From positions 358,003 through 422,002 of the forward strand of contig QAMH01000006.1 in assembly GCA_003149935.1 (NCBI GenBank): a stretch of DNA of 64,000 bases, given 5' to 3'. This DNA comes from Coriobacteriia bacterium. GTDB taxonomy: Bacteria; Actinomycetota; Coriobacteriia; Coriobacteriales; QAMH01. The position numbers and the translations under genes are program-made. The notes beneath the pieces are model-generated. The model was given only the letters and a program-made list of their open reading frames with translations, did no database searches and had not been told where the DNA came from. Numbering within the stretch: position 1 is the stretch's first letter; the number at the start of each line of letters is the position of its first letter. Shown piece after piece: positions 28,290 through 37,146 of the stretch.

Positions 28290-28967
28290 CTAATCCTCGA
28301 TGGTGATGTACTCAATCGTGGGCATGTTGTCGGGGTTGTTGATTGCTCCGCCCTGGCCCGTGGCATACTTGAGATAGGTGTTCACGATTGCATCCACCGT
28401 CTGCATGCCGGCATCGTCAACCATGCCGAACGCAGCGTACTGGCCATCAAGGCTGAGCGAGACGTTCTCGCTTGTGGCAAGCGTGATGAAGAAGGTGGTC
28501 TTGGCGCTGTTGTAGACGCCGGTACGTGCCATGGCGACCGTGCCGCGCTTGAACTCGTCGGCGAAGCTGTTGTCGACATCGTTTTCGTAGAACTCGCCAA
28601 TGATGGGAGGCAGCGCAGGGTCATTGCCCGAAGCGCTATTGCCCTTCGTGCCGCCCTGCAGGCAAAAGCCCTCGACGATGCGGTAGAACTTGAGACCATC
28701 GTAGTATCCGTCCTCGGCGAGGCTGCAGAAGTTCGCGACCGTGACCGGTGCCGAATCGGCATACAGCTCGATAGTGAACGGGTCGAAACCCTCGACCTTG
28801 ACGACGGCATGATGCGTGCCTGTGGCGTATTTGCCCGATGCCTTCGTGGTCACGGTATTGGGATCGACGCTCTTTGACGAGGACGAGGACGAGCCGCACG
28901 CAGCAAGCGTGCAGCAGATCAGGGCACTGAGCCCGATGATTGCAAAAGCGCGGGCGAACTTCTTCAT
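28290..28967 (-). CDS. Cyclophilin-type peptidyl-prolyl isomerase lipoprotein
   Basis: Extracytoplasmic protein-folding catalyst anchored by lipid. The 225-residue product starts with a signal peptide ending in the lipobox LAAC (Cys24), a Ser-rich linker, then a cyclophilin domain from about 50. The catalytic Arg is present in LKFYRIVEGF, with QGGTKGN and the FFITLA strand following. The ATG at 28967 has GAGGT five bases upstream; the TTG before it is rejected. It directly follows a second, degenerate cyclophilin gene. Lgt, which would add the lipid, is encoded at 61018. Confidence 0.9.
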   Translation of the reverse strand: MKKFARAFAIIGLSALICCTLAACGSSSSSSKSVDPNTVTTKASGKYATGTHHAVVKVEGFDPFTIELYADSAPVTVANFCSLAEDGYYDGLKFYRIVEGFCLQGGTKGNSASGNDPALPPIIGEFYENDVDNSFADEFKRGTVAMARTGVYNSAKTTFFITLATSENVSLSLDGQYAAFGMVDDAGMQTVDAIVNTYLKYATGQGGAINNPDNMPTIEYITIED

Positions 28968-28975
28968 GTCATACC

Positions 28976-29668
28976 TCAATCAATCATGGTTATCGATGCG
29001 ATGCGCGGATACTTGGTCTCGTCGATAATCCTGCCGTTGTCATCGACGATGATGCGGAAGTCCTCATCGGCCGCGGTGGTGCGTTTGGCGATCTCTTCGA
29101 TGACCTCGTAGTTCTCGACAATCTTGGCAAAGCCGGCATACTTGCCGTCGAGGAAGGAGAGGTCGCTCATGAAGATGATGAGGCTCGATGCGTCGCTTTG
29201 CTGCCCGTCGACCGCGCGGTTCATGGCGATGACGCCGCGTTTGAGCGAGTTGGAGTTCTTGATTTCGGACTCCTCGTACTCACCCGTGATGAGATAGTTG
29301 TTGTCCTGCTGCGTATTGCCAACGCGCAGGTACATCTCGTTCAGAATCCAGTAGACGGGCTTGCCATTGTAGAAACCGCTATCGACGAGACGGCAGAACT
29401 TCTCGGCCGTGACAGGTGCGGAGTGCGAGTAGACCTCGATGGAAAGCGGCGAGGACTCGTAGCCCTCGAAGACGAGCTCGGCATGATGGATGCCACTAGA
29501 GTAGTCGATCTCCTCGACGGGAGCATGCACGAGCACCTCGTCTGAGTCCGTCTTCTGCGTATCGGTCTGCACAGACGTCGATGATGCGCATCCGGCAAGG
29601 AGCACGCAGGCGAGCATGGTGCAGGACAAGACGATGCACGCGATGGGGATGTACAGCAGGCGTTTCAT
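28976..29668 (-). CDS. Cyclophilin-like lipoprotein lacking the catalytic arginine
   Basis: 230 residues with signal peptide and lipobox LAGC (Cys27), then a domain collinear with its neighbour: SPLSIEVYSHSAPVTAEKFCRLVDSGFYNG parallels the cyclophilin N-terminus. Where active enzymes have FHR...QGG, this protein reads YWILNEMYLRVGN, so the catalytic Arg and Gln are absent. It is probably a tandem-duplicate paralogue with a binding or chaperone role. A TAGAAT box ends only nine bases before the ATG. Gene order and spacing (8 bases) suggest cotranscription with the active copy. Confidence 0.8.
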   Translation of the reverse strand: MKRLLYIPIACIVLSCTMLACVLLAGCASSTSVQTDTQKTDSDEVLVHAPVEEIDYSSGIHHAELVFEGYESSPLSIEVYSHSAPVTAEKFCRLVDSGFYNGKPVYWILNEMYLRVGNTQQDNNYLITGEYEESEIKNSNSLKRGVIAMNRAVDGQQSDASSLIIFMSDLSFLDGKYAGFAKIVENYEVIEEIAKRTTAADEDFRIIVDDNGRIIDETKYPRIASITMID

Positions 29669-29677
29669 AGACGAGTC

Positions 29678-29683
29678 ATTCTA
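29678..29683 (-). promoter_or_regulatory. TAGAAT -10-like box immediately before a lipoprotein start
   Basis: TAGAAT on the minus strand ends nine bases before the ATG at 29668. No Shine-Dalgarno fits between. If used, the transcript would be nearly leaderless. Prediction only. Confidence 0.3.
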
Positions 29684-29704
29684 CTACAAGCGCAGGTACG
29701 CGAA

Positions 29705-30754
29705 CTAGTAGACCATTCCCATCGCCTCGTTCACCTCGCCAAGCGTCGCATTGGCGATCTCGTTCGCCTTGCGATTGCCCTCATGCAACACGTCCTTGAC
29801 GTAATCGAGGTCACGCGCAAGCTCCTCGCGGCGCGCGCGTATGGGAGCGAAGTAGTCATTGACCGCCTCGGTGACAAACGCCTTGAGCGTGCCGCCTCCT
29901 CCATCGCCAATCTCGGCGGCGATGTCCACCTCGGTGCGACCCGAGCACAGCGCGGCGGTGGTAAGCAACGCGGAGACGCCAGGTCGATTTTCGCGGTCGA
30001 AGGTGATGTTGCGATCGGAATCCGTCGGGGACTTCTTGATGATCTTGGCCGTCTCGTCTGCCGTCATGCACAATGAGATGCCGTTCTTGTAGCTCTTGGA
30101 CATCTTGCGACCGTCCAGGCCGGGAACCTCGATGACATCCGAGAGGACGCCCTCGGGCTCGGGAAAGACCGGGGCGTAGCGCTCGTTAAAGCGACGGGCG
30201 ATGGTGCGCGTGAGCTCGATGTGCGGCAGCTGGTCCTTGCCGACGGGTACGACATTACCCTTGCAGAAGAGAATGTCGCAGGCCTGGTGGACCGGGTATG
30301 TCAAAAGCAGGCCGGTGAGCGCATGGCCCGATGCCTCCTGCTCGGCCTTGACGGTTGGATTGCGCTCGAGCTCGGACTCGCTCACGAGCGAGAGGAAAGG
30401 TAGCATGAGCTGATTGAGCGCGGGAACTGCGGAGTGCGTGAAGATCATCGTCTTGGCCGGATCAATGCCGCAGGCAAGGTAGTCAATGACGATGTTATAG
30501 ACGTTATCGGCGATATTATCCGTCGTGTCGCGATCGGTAATGACCTGATAATCTGCAATGACGATGTTGGTGTGTATGCCGCGGTTCTGCAGATCGACAC
30601 GCCCCTTGAGCGTCCCGAAGTAATGCCCGAGGTGCAACCTGCCCGTAGGACGGTCACCCGTGAGCATACGGTACTTGCCGGGGTTAACGTCGAAATCGGC
30701 GCGAATCAAATCGCTCTTGCGCTTCGCCGCCTCGAAGCTGCCTTCATTTGGCAT
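29705..30754 (-). CDS. trpS: Tryptophanyl-tRNA synthetase
   Basis: Class I synthetase charging tRNA-Trp. The 349-residue protein has TGDRPTGRLHLGHYFGT at 32-48 (the HIGH motif reads GHYFG) and KMSKS near 218, with GKDQLPHIELTR near 172. No T-box leader is seen in the 63 bases upstream. It lies between a histidine phosphatase gene and the lipoprotein pair. Confidence 0.95.
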   Translation of the reverse strand: MPNEGSFEAAKRKSDLIRADFDVNPGKYRMLTGDRPTGRLHLGHYFGTLKGRVDLQNRGIHTNIVIADYQVITDRDTTDNIADNVYNIVIDYLACGIDPAKTMIFTHSAVPALNQLMLPFLSLVSESELERNPTVKAEQEASGHALTGLLLTYPVHQACDILFCKGNVVPVGKDQLPHIELTRTIARRFNERYAPVFPEPEGVLSDVIEVPGLDGRKMSKSYKNGISLCMTADETAKIIKKSPTDSDRNITFDRENRPGVSALLTTAALCSGRTEVDIAAEIGDGGGGTLKAFVTEAVNDYFAPIRARREELARDLDYVKDVLHEGNRKANEIANATLGEVNEAMGMVY

Positions 30755-30817
30755 GTTGGAGCTGCCTTTCTCTCGAAAATGTCTGCAAGATGGTACACCA
30801 TCTGGAAAAACGTACAG

Positions 30818-31489
30818 CTAGTAATTGCCCAAATCCTCGGGATGGATACCGTAAGATTCGAGTTCGGCAAACCCCGGACGCGTCCTGAACACGAAGCTAT
30901 CAACATTGCGCACGATGAGGTGATTCACCTCATCAGGCCCCATCGCGAGCCAATTCGCGAGAAACCCTCTGATAACGCCACCATGTACGATGACGGCTGT
31001 ACGGCCTTCCAGACACTCGAGCTCCTCACTCGCCTCTCGGATGCGTGCGAGAAAATCGTCGAAGCTCTCCCCTCCCTGCGCGGGCGGCCACATAGCCGCA
31101 CGCGGTCCCCAAGGGAAGGGCAAGTCGCGCTCGATGACATCATCGAAGGTCATGCCCTCGATGGGGCCAAAATCGAACTCGATGAGACGTTCGTCAACGC
31201 GCAGCTCGACACCAAGCTCGCGTGCTGCCGGCTCGGCAATCATCATCCTGCAGCGTTTGAGGGGCGAGCATATGATGCGGTCAGGACGCCAGGCGACGAG
31301 CCCCTCGACGGCGCGGCGCGATTGTTCCTCACCGAGCGCGGTCACGCCTTCGTCTCTTCTCCCGAGAAAGAAACCCTGGGAGTTCGCATGCGTCTGGGCA
31401 TGCCGCATGAGCAAGACCCGTGGCATCTCATCCTTGGCTCCCGTCGCAAGCGGGTTCGGGGTCGTCGTATCGCCTTCGTGCTTCGTCAT
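30818..31489 (-). CDS. Histidine phosphatase family protein (phosphoglycerate mutase-like)
   Basis: The 223-residue protein has the phospho-acceptor motif LLMRHAQTHAN (His30), conserved Arg in CSPLKRC near 76, Glu in EFDFGPIEGM near 104, and the second catalytic His in VIVHGGVIRGF near 168. These give a cofactor-independent-fold acid phosphatase of the GpmB/CobC group. The substrate cannot be told. A GGAGAAG precedes the ATG. It follows rluB by 17 bases. Confidence 0.85.
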   Translation of the reverse strand: MTKHEGDTTTPNPLATGAKDEMPRVLLMRHAQTHANSQGFFLGRRDEGVTALGEEQSRRAVEGLVAWRPDRIICSPLKRCRMMIAEPAARELGVELRVDERLIEFDFGPIEGMTFDDVIERDLPFPWGPRAAMWPPAQGGESFDDFLARIREASEELECLEGRTAVIVHGGVIRGFLANWLAMGPDEVNHLIVRNVDSFVFRTRPGFAELESYGIHPEDLGNY

Positions 31490-31506
31490 AACCGGCTTCT
31501 CCCTGT

Positions 31507-32262
31507 CTAAAGGCCCGCAGTCTCGCGCAAGCTCGCGACCTCGTCATCGCGCAAGAGACGCCAGGCGCCCTCCTCGACATCGACGAGCTCAAGTGGGCCG
31601 AAGCTACTCCGGTGCAAGTCGAGCACCGGATGATGCACGGTCGAACACATGCGCTTGACCTGACGCTTTCTGCCCTCGTGAATGACGAGCTCGATATCGG
31701 AACTGCCATCGGGGCGTTTGGCAACGATGCGAACCCGTGCCGGCGCCGTGAGACCGTCGTCGAGCATGATGCCACCACTCAGGCGCGCAAGATCGACCTC
31801 ATCGGGCACGCCGTCCACATGTGCCTGATACGTCTTGTCGACATGGTGTTTGGGATGAAGGAGGTGCTGGCCCATGTCGCCATCGGTCGTGAACAGGAGC
31901 AAGCCCGTCGTGTCCTTATCGAGTCTGCCAACGGGATAGAGGCCAGGATATAGATCACGCGGCACGAGCTGCGCGACGCAGGGACGTCCCTGCGGATCGT
32001 CCATGGTCGTCAGATAGCCCTTGGGCTTGTAGAGCATGAGGTAGACGGAATCGTCTTCGAGATGCACCTCACGGCCATCAACGCAGACCATATCGACTTT
32101 GGGATCGACCTTACTCCCGAGCTCGGTCACGACCTGGCCGTTCACGCTCACACGCCCGGCGGTCATGAGATCCTCCGAGCCACGCCGGCTCGCAACGCCC
32201 GCACGGGCGAGGAACTTCTGCAGGCGCATGGGAAACGGTTGTTCGGGCGTTGCATCCGTCAT
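31507..32262 (-). CDS. 23S rRNA pseudouridine synthase (RluB/RsuA family)
   Basis: Isomerises a uridine in rRNA. The 251-residue protein has an N-terminal S4 RNA-binding domain (about 12-58, MRLQKFLARAGVASRRGSE) and a pseudouridine synthase domain with the catalytic Asp in VGRLDKDTTGLLLFT near 112, then KTYQAHVDG and EGRKRQVKRMC. Location directly after scpAB is classical for RluB in Gram-positive bacteria, supporting that assignment over RsuA. Confidence 0.9.
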   Translation of the reverse strand: MTDATPEQPFPMRLQKFLARAGVASRRGSEDLMTAGRVSVNGQVVTELGSKVDPKVDMVCVDGREVHLEDDSVYLMLYKPKGYLTTMDDPQGRPCVAQLVPRDLYPGLYPVGRLDKDTTGLLLFTTDGDMGQHLLHPKHHVDKTYQAHVDGVPDEVDLARLSGGIMLDDGLTAPARVRIVAKRPDGSSDIELVIHEGRKRQVKRMCSTVHHPVLDLHRSSFGPLELVDVEEGAWRLLRDDEVASLRETAGL

Positions 32263-32264
32263 GA

Positions 32265-33290
32265 TTACCCGACCAACTCGATATCGTCATCATCAGGCTC
32301 GTCCTCATTGGGTTCCTCGTCATCGTCATCGATATAGACGTATGCTTCCTCTTCCTCAGGATCAGCCGTGTCGATGAGGTCGTCTTCATCAGTTGCGTAC
32401 TCATCGACTAGCTCGTCATCGTCCATGTCATCGGCATCGTCTTCGTCAGGTTCGACTTCGTCATCATCTCCGAAGTACGCGTCGAGGATACCGTCAACGT
32501 CCTCGATATCGACACCAAGGTAGTCGTCAACCTTCTCGGTCATGGATTGGGCGATGACATCGGCAACGCCCTCGGCATCGTCAACGCGTGCCTCATCACC
32601 CGCATCGACTTCCTCGACGCGCGCGACAGCGGCATCAAGCGCAGCAGCCGCCTCAGCTTGCAGCAACTCGATTGGCTCGTCCTCGCCGGAAAGCTCGAGT
32701 TGCATGTCATCGGTTTTGTCCACACCGCTCAAGCGCTCGCGAATCTGCTCGCGGCTTGCGTCGTCCGGCGCAAAATCCTCAAGAGGTGGCAGGTCTTTCA
32801 CGCTCTTGAGGCCGAATCGCTCGAGGAAGGTGCGCGTCGTGCCGTAGAGGATGGATCCTCCCGGCTTATCGCGGCCCATCTCGCGCACGAGACCCTTCTC
32901 GACAAGCGAGGAAACGACGCTCTCCGAATTCACGCCTCGTATGGCGTTGACCGTCGCGCGCGTTACGGGTTGATGATAGGCAATGACCGCAAGCGCCTCG
33001 AGAGCGGCCTGCGACATGCGATGCGTGTCCCAGGAGACAACGTAGCGCTCGATGGCCTCGTGATAGGCGGGATGCGTGTAGAAGCGCCAACCGCCTGCGA
33101 CCTCACGCAACTGTATGCCGCGGTTCTCGTCCATGTACTCGGCGGCGAGCGCGACCAGCGCCTCGTCGACCTGCACGGGGCTCACGTCGAGAATCTCCGA
33201 GAGACGCGCGGCGCTCACGGGCTCGTCCGATACGAAAAGCAGTGCCTCGGCAGCGCTCATCAAGTCCGCATATCGCTCGTCACGTGCCAT
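32265..33290 (-). CDS. scpB: Segregation and condensation protein ScpB with long acidic tail
   Basis: Kleisin-associated winged-helix subunit of the SMC-ScpAB condensin. The core, about residues 1-180, has typical paired winged helices (SQAALEALAVIAYHQPVTRATVNAIRGV near 93). The remaining about 160 residues are strongly acidic and disordered (VDDAEGVADV, then runs such as DDDDEEPNEDEPDDDD). Usual ScpB is about 180-200 residues, so this tail nearly doubles the protein. Next to scpA (2-base gap) and rluB. Confidence 0.92.
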   Translation of the reverse strand: MARDERYADLMSAAEALLFVSDEPVSAARLSEILDVSPVQVDEALVALAAEYMDENRGIQLREVAGGWRFYTHPAYHEAIERYVVSWDTHRMSQAALEALAVIAYHQPVTRATVNAIRGVNSESVVSSLVEKGLVREMGRDKPGGSILYGTTRTFLERFGLKSVKDLPPLEDFAPDDASREQIRERLSGVDKTDDMQLELSGEDEPIELLQAEAAAALDAAVARVEEVDAGDEARVDDAEGVADVIAQSMTEKVDDYLGVDIEDVDGILDAYFGDDDEVEPDEDDADDMDDDELVDEYATDEDDLIDTADPEEEEAYVYIDDDDEEPNEDEPDDDDIELVG

Positions 33291-33292
33291 GA

Positions 33293-34159
33293 TTACTCCT
33301 CATCTAGCATGTCTTCATCTGATGCATCCCGCGCGTCCTCACCGTCAAGCTGCTCGAGCGACGGGTCTTCCGGCATGCCCCAATCGGGTACGGAGAAATC
33401 GGTGATCTCCGGTGCGTCGGCATCGATATCGAGCTGTATCTCGGCAAAGGCCGCATCCTGGCAAATCCTGATGACGCCGCGCTTGTAGAGTTCGAGTATT
33501 GCCAAAAAGGTGACGACGACGAGTTCGGGCGTGGGGGCGTCTCCGACGAGCTGACTGAAGGTGCAGCTCTCGCGGCGGCGCATCGAGCGATAGATGCCCT
33601 CGACATGCTTCTCCATCGAAATGGGCACGGCGGCGATGTGCTCGGCCTCGAGCAGGAAGGTGTCACGCCGCGCGGCAATGTCAGCGCAGATAACCGCGAG
33701 CCCGTGAAGCGTCGTGCCCTTGAGGTAGTCTGGCATGAGACCGAGAAACCGCTCCTCGAGACTTGCCTGCCGAGGATGCATCTTTGCCTCGTTTTCCATG
33801 CGCATGCCCAGGGCGGCGGCGGCATTCTTGAACTGCTTGTAGACGACGAGACGTTCGACCAGGATGTCACGTGTCTGCTCTGGCGTCAGGTCCGCGAACT
33901 CGTCATCGAGTTCGATCTGCTCGATGCCATCCTTGGGAAGAAGCGAGGATGCCTTGATTTGCAGCAAAGTTGCCGCCACGACGAGAAAATCGCTCGCGAT
34001 ATCGAGGTCGAGATCCTTCATGCGCTCGACTTCCGCAAGGTATTGGTCGGTGATATCCGCAATCGAAATGGCGCCGATATCGATCTTCTGACGTGACACG
34101 AGCGTGAGCAGGAGGTCAAAAGGCCCCTGATAGGCATCTATGCGAACGCGATATGACAC
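33293..34159 (-). CDS. scpA: Segregation and condensation protein ScpA
   Basis: Kleisin that closes the SMC ring in chromosome segregation. The 288-residue protein starts SYRVRIDAYQGPFDLLLTLVSRQKIDI, the diagnostic ScpA opening, and has the C-terminal winged helix (VTFLAILELYKRGVI near 223). The C-terminal about 45 residues are acidic, echoing ScpB. The start is GTG at 34159, preceded by GGGAG seven bases away. A TAGAAT box 40 bases upstream is the likely promoter of scpAB-rluB. Confidence 0.93.
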   Translation of the reverse strand: MSYRVRIDAYQGPFDLLLTLVSRQKIDIGAISIADITDQYLAEVERMKDLDLDIASDFLVVAATLLQIKASSLLPKDGIEQIELDDEFADLTPEQTRDILVERLVVYKQFKNAAAALGMRMENEAKMHPRQASLEERFLGLMPDYLKGTTLHGLAVICADIAARRDTFLLEAEHIAAVPISMEKHVEGIYRSMRRRESCTFSQLVGDAPTPELVVVTFLAILELYKRGVIRICQDAAFAEIQLDIDADAPEITDFSVPDWGMPEDPSLEQLDGEDARDASDEDMLDEE

Positions 34160-34198
34160 GTTTAGGCTCCCGTTTATCGAACATGCGCTTGGTTCGCT

Positions 34199-34204
34199 AT
34201 TCTA
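34199..34204 (-). promoter_or_regulatory. Predicted -10 box of the scpAB operon
   Basis: TAGAAT on the minus strand lies 39 bases before the scpA GTG in a 93-base gap after the membrane-protein gene. The -35 is not clear. Confidence 0.35.
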
Positions 34205-34252
34205 GCGCAGGAACACGGCAATCGGACGGATGCGCCTCGCGTTTGTCTGCTT

Positions 34253-36421
34253 TTAGCGCGTCGATGACATCCGAACAGCCGATGGCGCAAGGGCGACGGG
34301 GGCATTGGACGCAAGCTGGAGTACCACGATGTCCTCGAACCACTCGGGCGTAACATCGAGCGCAATGCCCTCGTCGAACTTGAGTTTCTGGGTCTTGGGC
34401 ATGACGATGTAGGCAATGCCCGCATCATCATCGCAGGTACGGCCGTTCGCATCGAAGATGTTGTCCCCCACCGTATCATCGCTCGCGAGCAAAAGCTCTC
34501 TCTGCGATATCGCACCTTCCTCGAGCGCGTTGCGTACCTGCCGTTCGAGGATGTAGGCGCAGTTGAGACGCCCGTTTTCGAGATAGACGTCCATGAGGTT
34601 GTTGAAAGCGGAGTTCTCGTCATCGACCACGACGAGAACCTGCTCGCCATCGGGCAGGGCGGAGACGAGCTCGTTCACGGCGCAGATCTCGGCAGCTTCC
34701 TCGGCATCGATTCGATAGACGGAATCGTTGTACTGGTAGGCACCGATATTGGCCGCTATCATGGCGAGCGCGATGAGCACGGGAACGCCGATTGCGGCTT
34801 TGGGATGATGCCTCGAGGCAATCGCCCACATACCAAAGACAAGGTAGATACAGACAAGCGCCTTGGCAAGCCAGATGCCGGGATTTATCTCGAGGAACGC
34901 GCCGTGGTAGATGTCCTTGGCGCCCGAGCTAACGGACGGGTCAACGTTCGGGTCGATGGGAAGAGGCGACAGGTGTTCTCCGAGCAGACGCAGGGGATGG
35001 AACTGCGCATTGTCGAAACCCTGCGAGTAATCGCCATTTCCCAGCATGAAGACAACGAGCAGACACATGCCCAACGTCATCGCGATGGCCGCGGCAAAGG
35101 CGAAGGGGGTGCGCATGATGGCGGTGCCATCGCCGCGCAGCAGCTGCTTGATGGTCAGGAAGAGCAGCGGTAGGAAAATCGGGGCGACGTAGCGCACGTG
35201 CGGACGAATGCCGACATGCCCGAGATCCTCGCGTATGGATATCGTGTAGACAACGATGAGGAGGATGAAGACGAAGGCGAGCAAGCAGAAGAGGTACAGG
35301 TCACGTTCCCGCCTCGTCAAGCGTGGCCAGGTAAGAGCAGGCAGGACGAGCGGGAAGAACGCGAATGCGATGACGAAATGCGTCGCATCGCTTGCCAGCG
35401 TGTAGATGGCAAAGAGCAGCGTGTAGGGATTGAGCAGCACCGACGGATCGGTTTGGTTATACGAGTTGAGGAGTCCCGAGAAGAGCGTGAACTTGAGGAT
35501 GATGAAGGGAATGATGAAGCCCACGAGAAAGCAAGCAAGAGGTAGGCAGGCGCGAAACCAGGCTTGCCCTCGCACCCGACCCGCGCTTCGCGCGATGCCG
35601 CTGCGGACGGCGGCCTGCGGACGACCGCAGGCTGGCTCTCGCACCCGACCCGCGCTTCGCGCGATGCTGCTGCGGAACTCGCGCGCCTCAGGCGCGCTCA
35701 GACAGTCCTCGCAAGACCGCATCGCGCTCATCGCGGGTCTGCTCGAGATGCCTGCGGTCGTCCGCAGGTCATCGTCCGCTTGCGCTCTTCCGTCATCTTT
35801 CGCGCGGCAAATCCGCACGATCATCATCACTATGAAGGCGAGTGCAAAACCGAGGGCGACCTCTTTGGCAAGATAGGTGACGTAGCACAGTAGTCCCGCG
35901 CCGGCGCACCAGGCATATCCCGCCCCTCCCCGCGCCTCGAGGGCGCGCAGGCAGCAGGCGATGAGCCACAACGCAAGCGGCAAGTAGATGCACTCGCTCA
36001 AGAACGTCATCGAATAGCACATGTCGGGCATGATCAAGGCGAAGAGCAGGCAGATGATGACCGGCGCCTTGCCGGTGAAGAGTCTGCGGGCAAGCAGAAG
36101 CGCCGGAAAGACAGCCGAGGAGACGTAGATGCTGTTGAGTAGCGTGATGAGACGCACGCGCAACAGGGGATCATCTGCCAGAAACGCGGGCGAGAGTGCA
36201 AGCGGATAGAGAATCTTCTGGAAGCTCGAGAAACCACCACGCTCGATAAGCTGTCCTTCGTTGAAGAGACTCGCGGCGAGATTAAGGTAGCGAATCTCAT
36301 CGGGAAGCACGCCGATGCACTTCGGAAAGTCCGCAAGGCAAAAACGCACGACGCTCGACAGCACGAAGAGCCCCGCAGCGACGAGAACGAGAACGCGGAT
36401 GTCGTGATTGTCACGTGTCAC
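34253..36421 (-). CDS. Polytopic membrane protein, glycosyltransferase-39-like, with repeat-derived insertion
   Basis: 722 residues with about ten to twelve hydrophobic segments and a C-terminal extracytoplasmic-type domain (from about 570). The early stretch LPDEIRYLNLAASLFNEGQL after the first membrane segment resembles the acidic first loop of polyprenol-phosphate-sugar glycosyltransferases (GT-C fold); the substrate is unknown. I chose a GTG start at 36421, seven bases after GGGGGAGGG. The codons for about residues 211-284 come from repetitive palindromic DNA (35569-35790), giving two ARSAGRVR-containing repeats in a loop between membrane segments. Confidence 0.7.
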   Translation of the reverse strand: MTRDNHDIRVLVLVAAGLFVLSSVVRFCLADFPKCIGVLPDEIRYLNLAASLFNEGQLIERGGFSSFQKILYPLALSPAFLADDPLLRVRLITLLNSIYVSSAVFPALLLARRLFTGKAPVIICLLFALIMPDMCYSMTFLSECIYLPLALWLIACCLRALEARGGAGYAWCAGAGLLCYVTYLAKEVALGFALAFIVMMIVRICRAKDDGRAQADDDLRTTAGISSRPAMSAMRSCEDCLSAPEAREFRSSIARSAGRVREPACGRPQAAVRSGIARSAGRVRGQAWFRACLPLACFLVGFIIPFIILKFTLFSGLLNSYNQTDPSVLLNPYTLLFAIYTLASDATHFVIAFAFFPLVLPALTWPRLTRRERDLYLFCLLAFVFILLIVVYTISIREDLGHVGIRPHVRYVAPIFLPLLFLTIKQLLRGDGTAIMRTPFAFAAAIAMTLGMCLLVVFMLGNGDYSQGFDNAQFHPLRLLGEHLSPLPIDPNVDPSVSSGAKDIYHGAFLEINPGIWLAKALVCIYLVFGMWAIASRHHPKAAIGVPVLIALAMIAANIGAYQYNDSVYRIDAEEAAEICAVNELVSALPDGEQVLVVVDDENSAFNNLMDVYLENGRLNCAYILERQVRNALEEGAISQRELLLASDDTVGDNIFDANGRTCDDDAGIAYIVMPKTQKLKFDEGIALDVTPEWFEDIVVLQLASNAPVALAPSAVRMSSTR
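35569..35790. repeat. Composite repeat inserted in frame in the membrane-protein gene
   Basis: A 30-bp direct repeat (CGCACCCGACCCGCGCTTCG within 35569-35598 and 35638-35667) has a 69-base period, exactly 23 codons. Two short hairpins, GCCTGCGG/CCGCAGGC at 35613-35632 and CCTGCGG/CCGCAGG at 35751-35768, are in opposite orientation and bracket the segment. GCGCGCCT-C-AGGCGCGC is a further hairpin. The stretch has no stop in the gene's frame. Confidence 0.8.
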
Positions 36422-36447
36422 GAGACGTCCCTCCCCCTTCGCTCTCA

Positions 36448-37146
36448 CTAGATGGGCAACAGGAAGCGAGAAATCGCGCCGGCAGTCACATCAAGGTAGA
36501 TGCCGAAAATGTCCACGTGGAGGAAATACGGCAGCACGAGGATGATGAGCAGGAAGAAGAACATGGAGTATTGCTGGACCTTGTAGTACGTGCGCAGCGC
36601 CTTGTCGCTCAGGAACGCCGCGATAATCGAGCTACCATCAAGCGGTGGAATCGGGATGAGGTTGAAGAACGCGAGGCAGAGGTTGATCGTGCAGAAGTAG
36701 GTGCCGAAGTACCAGATGTAGAAGCCAACGGCGGCGGGAATGGCGGGCATCTGATATAGGTAGATGCCACCCCAGGCTATCGCGGCTCCCACGAGGCTCA
36801 GCATGAGGTTCGTGGCGGGCCCCACGAGACCGACGATGAGCTCACCCTTGCGGATGTTCTTGAAGTAGCGTGGATTGTAGGGAACGGGCTTGGCGTAGCC
36901 AAAAAGCATGCCGCCTCCGCCACCGAGCACCGACATCGCAATGAGACACGCGGGCAGGATGACCGTACCAAAGGGATCGATGTGCTTGAGCGGGTTGAGT
37001 GAGAGACGCCCGGCGTTCTTGGCAGTCGGATCGCCGAGTTTGTATGCGGCGTAGCCGTGCGCAACCTCATGCAAGACGAGCGCCGGGATGAAGGCCGCGA
37101 CCATGATGACGACCTCGATGACTTGCGTCAGCATCGCGTTGCTCAT
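36448..37146 (-). CDS. Site-2-protease-type M50 membrane metallopeptidase
   Basis: Integral membrane zinc peptidase of the rhomboid-neighbour M50 (SpoIVFB/YwhC) type. The 232-residue protein has HEVAH at 26-30 in the first membrane segment region and the third-ligand motif NLIPIPPLDGS near 165. There is no PDZ domain, so it is not a full RseP. The ATG at 37146 overlaps the ABC-F stop as ATGA; the upstream 19-residue extension is rejected. Next is the GT-C-like membrane protein. Confidence 0.88.
   Translation of the reverse strand: MSNAMLTQVIEVVIMVAAFIPALVLHEVAHGYAAYKLGDPTAKNAGRLSLNPLKHIDPFGTVILPACLIAMSVLGGGGGMLFGYAKPVPYNPRYFKNIRKGELIVGLVGPATNLMLSLVGAAIAWGGIYLYQMPAIPAAVGFYIWYFGTYFCTINLCLAFFNLIPIPPLDGSSIIAAFLSDKALRTYYKVQQYSMFFFLLIILVLPYFLHVDIFGIYLDVTAGAISRFLLPI

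Noticed and set aside
30755..30817. A T-box leader upstream of trpS
   Set aside because: The gap is only 63 bases and lacks the conserved T-box sequence and a terminator/antiterminator pair.
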